Source: an uncultured Bacillota bacterium
GTDB lineage: Bacteria > Bacillota > Clostridia > UBA1381
Reading direction: 5' to 3'
DNA length: 10,920 nt
NCBI GenBank assembly: GCA_949297205.1
Contig: CASFSH010000017.1
Location: forward strand, 1-10,920
Shown here: positions 6,104-10,920 of the stretch, piece by piece
How the letters are laid out: the number at the start of each line of letters is the position of its first letter
Position numbering within the stretch: position 1 is the stretch's first letter
The notes under the pieces: model-generated
What the model saw: the letters and a program-made list of their open reading frames with translations, nothing else
What the model was told of the DNA's origin: nothing
Databases searched by the model: none
Position numbers and translations under genes: made by a program

Positions 6104-7392
6104 TGAAAAAATTAATTATTACTTTGATTATTATTGTTGCAGTTATCGGACTTGTTGCCGGAGGCGCTGCTATTTATATACATTCCGGTTATCATAACGA
6201 ATATATTGATAATTATATCAGTAATTTCAAAGACAATATTTTTAATCTAAGATTAAAATATGAATTGAAAAAAGCTGAAAAAGAAGAAAATGAGGCTGCA
6301 CAAAGCCCTTTGCCTGATGAGGTGCAGGCAGACGATACAGATACACAAAATGAAGAAACAATAACCGGCAGTGTTAAACAAATTAATGAAAATGAACTGC
6401 CTCAGGTGTTTCAATTATCATGTGACCCCATTGCATTAAAAGGGGCTGCAAATGCAAAATATGAGAGATACCGTAACGGAATACTATGTGTTGATGAAAG
6501 CTCAATAATTTTTTTTAATAATAAAGGAGAAAAAAAATGGTCTGTTGCAATACAGATTTCAAATCCAATATTAAAAGTTGCGGATTCTTATATTTTGCTG
6601 ATGGAACAAGGCGGGAAAAAAATATGTGTTTTCAATAATGAAAAAATAGTATACGAGGTTCAGACATCGGAAAATATACTGACCGGTAACATTTCAACAA
6701 ATGGAGAATGTGTTGCGGTAACCGAGAAAAAGTACTATAAGGGTGCGGTAAGTGTATATAATAGATCGGGAGAAGAAATTTATTCAAGAAGTTTCGGCAG
6801 CGAAAATGTAATTGCCGCAGCACTTTCAGACTCAAGAAAACTTGCAGTATCATTATTTAATGTGACCAATCAGCCTATTTCAAAAATTACATTTTTAGAT
6901 GTTTCAAAAACAGAAACAGACGTAGAGCAAACCTATGAAAATACTATAGTTTATGATCTTGATTTTTCCAAGAGTACATTATATGCTTATGCAGATGATA
7001 AAATGATAGCGTTTAACGAAAACGGAAGAGAATTATGGGTTAATAATTTTGAAAATAAAACACTGAAAAGATACAGAAAAGATTCCGGAGATGTCAGATT
7101 GCTTCTTTTTGATAACAATAACAATGCTGAATTGGCAATTATGAATTCTTCCGGAAAGGAAAGACAAAAAATAAACACGGATATAATTCCTGATTTTTGT
7201 GATATATGTGACGGATATATTTTGTTTAACAACGAGAGAAATCTTTTTTTGACAAGAATGAATGGTGAATATCTGGCAAAATATACGCCGTCAAGAGATA
7301 TTCATATGGTATACTTCATTGATTCGGAAAATATTTTAATTGTATATAACTCAAGTATGGAATTTTTGCATACCGAAAAAAATAAACAATAG
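6103..7392 (+). CDS. Membrane-anchored DUF5711-like protein with probable beta-propeller ectodomain
   Basis: The product is 429 residues. Residues 3-25 form one hydrophobic segment after MKK, with no clear cleavage site, so it is likely an N-terminal anchor with the rest outside. Residues 56-100 are charged and low in order (KKAEKEENEAAQ, DDTDTQNEE), a linker. From about 105 to the end short beta-strand-like repeats recur, such as ILCVDESSIIFFNNKGEKKW, with tryptophans and G/N turns, as in PQQ-type beta-propellers. The gene order (before cvpA) and layout resemble clostridial DUF5711 proteins, whose function is unknown. The start ATG 6103 shares its A with the truA stop (TGATG); GGAGG at 6088-6092 serves it. 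TTG 6100 is a possible alternative start. Family assignment is from memory and moderate. Confidence 0.7.
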   Translation: MKKLIITLIIIVAVIGLVAGGAAIYIHSGYHNEYIDNYISNFKDNIFNLRLKYELKKAEKEENEAAQSPLPDEVQADDTDTQNEETITGSVKQINENELPQVFQLSCDPIALKGAANAKYERYRNGILCVDESSIIFFNNKGEKKWSVAIQISNPILKVADSYILLMEQGGKKICVFNNEKIVYEVQTSENILTGNISTNGECVAVTEKKYYKGAVSVYNRSGEEIYSRSFGSENVIAAALSDSRKLAVSLFNVTNQPISKITFLDVSKTETDVEQTYENTIVYDLDFSKSTLYAYADDKMIAFNENGRELWVNNFENKTLKRYRKDSGDVRLLLFDNNNNAELAIMNSSGKERQKINTDIIPDFCDICDGYILFNNERNLFLTRMNGEYLAKYTPSRDIHMVYFIDSENILIVYNSSMEFLHTEKNKQ

Positions 7393-7405
7393 AAGGAGAA
7401 AATAT

Positions 7406-8080
7406 ATGTATTTATGGATATTAATGGATGTAGCAGTATTGGCTGTTTTTATAATATCAATTGTTTTAGCGTCAAAAAAAGGATTGGTAAGGGCGTCTTA
7501 CGGCATTGTATCCATAATTTTGACTTTGGTTTTAATGCTGGTTTTTCAGGATAATATTACACAGGCAATAAAAGAATCGGCTTTTGGAAAAAATATAGAG
7601 TTGAAAATAGAACAGACTCTCATGGAAAATCTGTCCGAAGATGAAGGAAGTGAAGCTGAAGAAAAAGAAAGTAACTCCGGTTTGCCTTCTTTTTTGGACA
7701 AATTTATTATAGATAAATCTGAAGTAATTGAAGAAACAAAGAATAATATTGTAACAGAAACAGCACAAAGTATTTCTGCTTCAATAATAAATATTGTTTC
7801 TATAATTGTTTTATATTTTCTTATAAGACTTGTTTTATTTTTAATATTAAAGATAACAGATGCTGTCTTTAAACTGCCGGTATTGAAAACCGTTAACAAA
7901 TTGGGAGGGGTAATACTTGGAGTTATCAATGCACTTTTTATTGTGTATATATTGTGTGCATTGCTTATATGGTTCATTCCGGGAGACAGTACCGGCGAAA
8001 TTAATGAGACCATTAACCGGACATATGTAACAAAGTATTTTTATAACGATAATTTATTATTAAAGTTTTTTATGAAATAA
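7406..8080 (+). CDS. CvpA-family membrane protein
   Basis: This is a 224-residue inner-membrane protein. Hydrophobic segments lie at about 5-22, 29-48, 126-150 and 166-191, the four-helix layout of the CvpA (colicin V production) family. The family signature is the GG/LG/N pattern after the third helix, LPVLKTVNKLGGVILGVINALF (156-177), together with the KKGLVR turn (24-29) after helix 1. Between helices 2 and 3 sits an acidic, probably extracellular or loop insert (75-125) longer than in minimal members. The precise role is unsettled; family members are linked to envelope processes. ATG 7406 follows AAGGAG (7393-7398), only 13 bases after the DUF5711-like gene, so the two are surely co-transcribed and may act together. 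Confidence 0.85.
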   Translation: MYLWILMDVAVLAVFIISIVLASKKGLVRASYGIVSIILTLVLMLVFQDNITQAIKESAFGKNIELKIEQTLMENLSEDEGSEAEEKESNSGLPSFLDKFIIDKSEVIEETKNNIVTETAQSISASIINIVSIIVLYFLIRLVLFLILKITDAVFKLPVLKTVNKLGGVILGVINALFIVYILCALLIWFIPGDSTGEINETINRTYVTKYFYNDNLLLKFFMK

Positions 8081-8154
8081 AATAATGGGGTTATTTGTTA
8101 TTTAAAAATACGGGAATTGCTATTTTTTAAAAATTGAAAGGATATGTTAAATGT

Positions 8155-9474
8155 ATGCAGGATGGTATATCATTGGAAAGAAAGACGCGGGAAGAATTGA
8201 AGCAAATTGCACAAGGGCTTGAAATACCCAAAATTTCAACCCTTAAAAAGGATGAACTGATTGAATTGATCAGAAAACACCGTGAAGAGATAGAGAAAAG
8301 GGAAAAAGAGAACAAAACCGAGCAGAAACCGGAAAGAAAACGTCCCGCGGATGTTGTGGAAGTGTGCGGTGTCCTTGATGTTTTGAGTGATGGATTCGGT
8401 TTTTTGAGATTTGAAAATTATCAGACAAGTGAAAATGATATTTATGTATCTCCCACACAGATAAGAAGATTTAATCTGAAAACAGGAGATGAGATATTGG
8501 GTGACTGTCGCCCTTCACAGGACGAGGATAAATATTCTCCGTTATTGTTTGTGAAAAAGATAAATGATGATTCTATAGATGTTGCACTGAAAAGAACAAA
8601 TTTTGAGCGACTGACCCCTATTTATCCTAAGGAAAAAATAATATTGAGTACCGGAAAAGATGATAGCATTGCATCAAGAATAATTGATATTATTGCACCT
8701 ATAGGAAAGGGACAAAGAGGAATGATTGTGGCACCTCCGAAAGCGGGAAAAACAACATTGATCAAACAGATTGCTCAGTCAATTACCAAAAATAATCCTG
8801 GCATAAAATTAATTGTTTTGCTTATTGACGAGCGACCTGAAGAGGTAACCGATTTAAAAAGATCAATAAAAGGTGACGTAATATATTCTACATTTGATCA
8901 GACACCGGAAAATCACTGCAAGGTGGCGGAAATGGTTCTTGAAAGAGCACAAAGACTGGTTGAACAAAAAAAAGACGTTGTTATATTGCTTGATTCAATA
9001 ACAAGACTTGCAAGGGCATATAATTTAACCGTAACACCTACCGGAAGGACTCTTTCCGGGGGACTTGATCCTGATGCACTTATAAAACCAAAAAAATTTT
9101 TTGGTGCTGCAAGAAATATAGAAGAGGGAGGAAGTCTTACCATACTTGCAACTGCGCTTGTTGAAACAGGAAGCCGTATGGATGAGGTTATATTTGAAGA
9201 ATTTAAAGGTACAGGAAATATGGAATTAAAACTTGACAGAACTATGCAGGAAAGAAGAATCTTTCCGGCAGTAGATATTTTAAAATCCGGAACAAGAAGG
9301 GAAGAAGATTTGCTGAATCCGCAGGAGTGTGAGGCTGCATGGCTTATCAGACGGGAGCTTTCAAGACAAACTCCGTCAGATGCAATGAATTTTATAATAC
9401 GTTATATCCGCAGTACAGAAAATAATGAAATGTTTGCACAGAGTATTATAAAAGTGTTGAAAAATAAAATGTAA
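8155..9474 (+). CDS. rho: Transcription termination factor Rho
   Basis: This 439-residue hexameric RNA helicase ends transcription of untranslated RNA. An N-terminal Rho_N-like helical region (5-43, KTREELKQIAQGLEIPKIS) is followed by a short charged linker (44-66) and the RNA-binding cold-shock domain (67-137, with DGFGFLRF and NDIYVSPTQIRRF). The ATPase core has Walker A PPKAGKTTL (194-202), Walker B VVILLD (275-280), the DERPEEVTDL loop (225-234), the GRTLSGGLDPDAL region (297-309) and the arginine-finger area ETGSRMDEVI (337-346). No long insertion is present. ATG 8155 is preferred; AAAGGA (8137-8142) is 12 bases upstream, which is long. An out-of-frame ATG at 8151 is better spaced. A TTG at 8134 would include the ribosome binding site itself. 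A 74-base gap separates it from cvpA. Confidence 0.96.
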   Translation: MQDGISLERKTREELKQIAQGLEIPKISTLKKDELIELIRKHREEIEKREKENKTEQKPERKRPADVVEVCGVLDVLSDGFGFLRFENYQTSENDIYVSPTQIRRFNLKTGDEILGDCRPSQDEDKYSPLLFVKKINDDSIDVALKRTNFERLTPIYPKEKIILSTGKDDSIASRIIDIIAPIGKGQRGMIVAPPKAGKTTLIKQIAQSITKNNPGIKLIVLLIDERPEEVTDLKRSIKGDVIYSTFDQTPENHCKVAEMVLERAQRLVEQKKDVVILLDSITRLARAYNLTVTPTGRTLSGGLDPDALIKPKKFFGAARNIEEGGSLTILATALVETGSRMDEVIFEEFKGTGNMELKLDRTMQERRIFPAVDILKSGTRREEDLLNPQECEAAWLIRRELSRQTPSDAMNFIIRYIRSTENNEMFAQSIIKVLKNKM

Positions 9475-9513
9475 ATAATGTATTAAATAACTTTGAATTT
9501 TTATAAGAAATTG

Positions 9514-9542
9514 TTGACCTTTGTATAAATGGACTTTATAAT
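9514..9542 (+). promoter_or_regulatory. Sigma-A-type promoter upstream of marR-like gene
   Basis: TTGACC (9514-9519) and a perfect TATAAT (9537-9542) are 17 bases apart. Transcription would begin near 9549, giving an untranslated leader of about 180 bases before the regulator gene. A perfect 10-bp palindrome TAAATATTTA (9604-9613) and an inverted repeat TAATATA/TATATTA (9539-9545/9564-9570) flank the start region and could be operators for the regulator, but they are pure A/T and may be chance. Confidence 0.85.
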
Positions 9543-9619
9543 ATAGTAAAAAATAAATATCTGTATATTAAAATAATTTTGAACATATATTTTTTCATAA
9601 TAATAAATATTTAGTAATA

Positions 9620-9650
9620 AAAGGGGTTTATGCTTTTTGCAGAACCCTTT
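9620..9650 (+). other. Leader hairpin between promoter and marR-like gene
   Basis: AAAGGG (9620-9625) and TT (9627-9628) pair with AA (9643-9644) and CCCTTT (9645-9650), with G9626 bulged. An inner stem TGC/GCA (9631-9633/9639-9641) closes on a T5 loop. On the + strand it is not followed directly by a T run; the nearest is 9665-9670. On the - strand the stem is followed by TTTTATT, but no - strand gene needs it. It may be an attenuator, a processing site or the end of a short RNA of about 100 bases. Confidence 0.45.
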
Positions 9651-9730
9651 CATCTATATTATGATTTTTTATTTTGTAATGAATGGTTGATATTATGATT
9701 AAAAAACAAGGAAAGAGGGTATGCGTTATT

Positions 9731-10162
9731 ATGGAATACGATAAGATAATTGGCAGAGAAATTGTTATACTCTCCGGGAAAATAAAAAGAAAGCTTATGG
9801 AAAATAAAAATATTAATGATAGGCAGTTGTCTCATTCACATTCGAGGATTCTGGGATATATTGTCGAACATGATAAAGAAGATGTTTTTCAACGAGATAT
9901 TGAAAAACATTTTATGACACGAAGGGCTACAATTTCAAAAATTATCAAGTCGCTGGAAGAAAAAAAATATATATTCCGTGAATCGGTTGTATCAGACGGC
10001 AGATTAAAAAAAATAATACCTACCGAAAAGGCATTGAATCTGTATCGATATATTCATGAGGATATAGCAAAAAAAGACCTTAATTTGATAAGCGGAATCA
10101 GCGAAGCGGAAATGAAAACATTTATGTCCGTGTTGCATAAAATAAGTAAAAACCTTGATTAA
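9731..10162 (+). CDS. MarR-family transcriptional regulator
   Basis: This 143-residue DNA-binding protein has helical dimerisation ends and a central winged helix-turn-helix. The segment QRDIEKHFMTRRATISKIIKSL (54-75) is the helix-turn-helix, with the recognition helix near 64-76. The wing is ESVVSDGRLKKIIPTEKA (84-101), with the conserved D89-G90-R91. The start ATG 9731 is favoured over in-frame ATGs at 9683 and 9695, because only it has a purine-rich site (AGAGGG 9714-9719, 11 bases upstream) and it gives the usual family length. MarR proteins commonly repress their own operon and a neighbouring gene in response to small molecules. The likely partner is the membrane protein gene 62 bases downstream. 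The ligand cannot be inferred. Confidence 0.9.
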   Translation: MEYDKIIGREIVILSGKIKRKLMENKNINDRQLSHSHSRILGYIVEHDKEDVFQRDIEKHFMTRRATISKIIKSLEEKKYIFRESVVSDGRLKKIIPTEKALNLYRYIHEDIAKKDLNLISGISEAEMKTFMSVLHKISKNLD

Positions 10163-10224
10163 TAACAAATATTTAAAGCAGATGGATGATCAAAATAAAA
10201 TATACAAATATGGAGGAAAAGAAA

Positions 10225-10881
10225 ATGGCTGAACATTACGGGACAATACCTAAGAAGTTTACAAAAGCTTGGTGGGAGTATTTTTGGGATTATTACAAAA
10301 TACATACAATAGTTATTGCTGTTATAATAATTGCAGCTGCAGTTACAATTTATCAGGTTGTAACGCAGACAAAGTATGATTATCACATAACCTATGCTGC
10401 GGGAATGTATATAGACACAGACAAGCTGTCTGATGTTATTAAACCGTATGTTGATGATATAGATAAAAACGGTGAAAAGAATATTGAATATCAGGAAATG
10501 ATATTTACGGAAAATGATCAGGATGCTGAATTTCTCGCTGCAATGGTTACAAAATTACAGCTGCAATTTGTTTCTGATGAGTGTATGCTGTTTATTTTTG
10601 ATGAAGATAAAGCAAAATATCTTTTTTATAATGACTCTCTTGAAGGTGCATTTAAGCCGGTTGCTGATTGGGCAGAGACGGATATTAAAGATGAAAGCCG
10701 CCTTTATATTTCTGATAATGTGGGATATGCAGTTTCTTTGTCTGACAGTAAACTGCTTAAAGATGCCGGTATTGACGGTACAAATCTGTATGTTGCAGTC
10801 AGAAACTATATTACCGATGAGGATGATGTTTTAGAGAATATGAATACTGCGGCAAAGATAGCAAATGAACTTATCAAATAG
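10225..10881 (+). CDS. Single-pass membrane protein of unknown function
   Basis: I do not recognise this 218-residue protein. Residues 1-27 are basic and aromatic (PKKFTKAWWEYFWDYYKIHT), giving a cytoplasmic tail. One hydrophobic segment spans about 28-47. The rest (48-218) is acidic, soluble-looking and alternates strand and helix, with the repeated theme of short hydrophobic strands followed by Asp-rich turns (MLFIFDEDKAKYLFY, LYISDNVGYAV), suggesting one extracytoplasmic alpha/beta domain. There is no lipobox, protease or transporter motif. ATG 10225 is chosen because GGAGG (10212-10216) is 8 bases upstream; in-frame ATGs at 10186 and 10210 have no such site. It follows the MarR-like gene on the same strand with no terminator between, so it may be regulated by it. 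Confidence 0.75.
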   Translation: MAEHYGTIPKKFTKAWWEYFWDYYKIHTIVIAVIIIAAAVTIYQVVTQTKYDYHITYAAGMYIDTDKLSDVIKPYVDDIDKNGEKNIEYQEMIFTENDQDAEFLAAMVTKLQLQFVSDECMLFIFDEDKAKYLFYNDSLEGAFKPVADWAETDIKDESRLYISDNVGYAVSLSDSKLLKDAGIDGTNLYVAVRNYITDEDDVLENMNTAAKIANELIK

Positions 10882-10920
10882 GTTTTGTAAAATTGTATCT
10901 TAATATATGAGTTAAACGGA

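Noticed and set aside
7546..8013. 155-codon - strand frame
   Set aside because: It is opposite the CvpA-family gene; its hydrophobic and serine-rich content mirrors the sense codons.
8080..8127. Small hairpins between cvpA and rho (8080-8085/8091-8096 and 8104-8110/8121-8127) as a terminator
   Set aside because: Stems are short and A/T only, and no T run follows, so they do not support a break in the operon.
9665..9670. T run after the leader hairpin as an intrinsic terminator
   Set aside because: It starts 15 bases beyond the stem, too far for a standard intrinsic terminator.

Overview
The window reads as chromosomal DNA from an AT-rich, low-GC Gram-positive bacterium, most likely a member of the Clostridia. 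The support is AGGAG-type ribosome binding sites, sigma-A-like promoters, AGA/ATA/AAA-rich codon use, a THF riboswitch in front of a folate transporter gene, an ecfA1-ecfA2-ecfT-truA block and a CvpA/Rho neighbourhood. This placement is inference from content, not a database match. Every gene I accept is on the + strand. I see no tRNA, rRNA, insertion sequence, phage gene or CRISPR array.

Region 1 (1-1524), vitamin uptake. A strong promoter (32-60) drives a class I tetrahydrofolate riboswitch (about 66-169). Its expression platform (166-223) can hide the ribosome binding site of folT (227-778), the folate-binding S component of an ECF transporter. A hexapeptide-repeat sugar O-acetyltransferase (827-1441) follows, possibly with its own promoter. 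Two consecutive hairpins close the unit, and the second is a standard intrinsic terminator.

Region 2 (1555-6103), ECF module and RNA modification. A near-consensus promoter (1555-1583) precedes an RlmI-like SAM-dependent methyltransferase (1639-2511). Next come ecfA1, ecfA2 and ecfT, the two ATPases and the transmembrane coupler that power S components such as FolT, and then truA (tRNA pseudouridine synthase). An unusual gap of about 240 bp without a convincing gene separates ecfA1 from ecfA2.

Region 3 (6103-9474), envelope and transcription termination. A membrane-anchored DUF5711-like protein overlaps the truA stop by one base. A CvpA-family membrane protein and transcription termination factor Rho follow. 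No terminator is visible between 1639 and 9474, so this may be one long operon or several overlapping ones.

Region 4 (9475-10920), regulator. A near-consensus promoter (9514-9542) and a long leader carrying a hairpin precede a MarR-family regulator (9731-10162). A single-pass membrane protein of unknown function (10225-10881) comes next. The last 39 bases (10882-10920) show no feature.

How it fits together: FolT made in region 1 would dock on the EcfA1/EcfA2/EcfT module of region 2 to import folate, and the riboswitch would shut FolT synthesis off when reduced folates are plentiful. Most of the window is housekeeping. The best-supported noteworthy item is the complete promoter-aptamer-switch arrangement in front of folT. 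I do not see evidence for a wholly new system.
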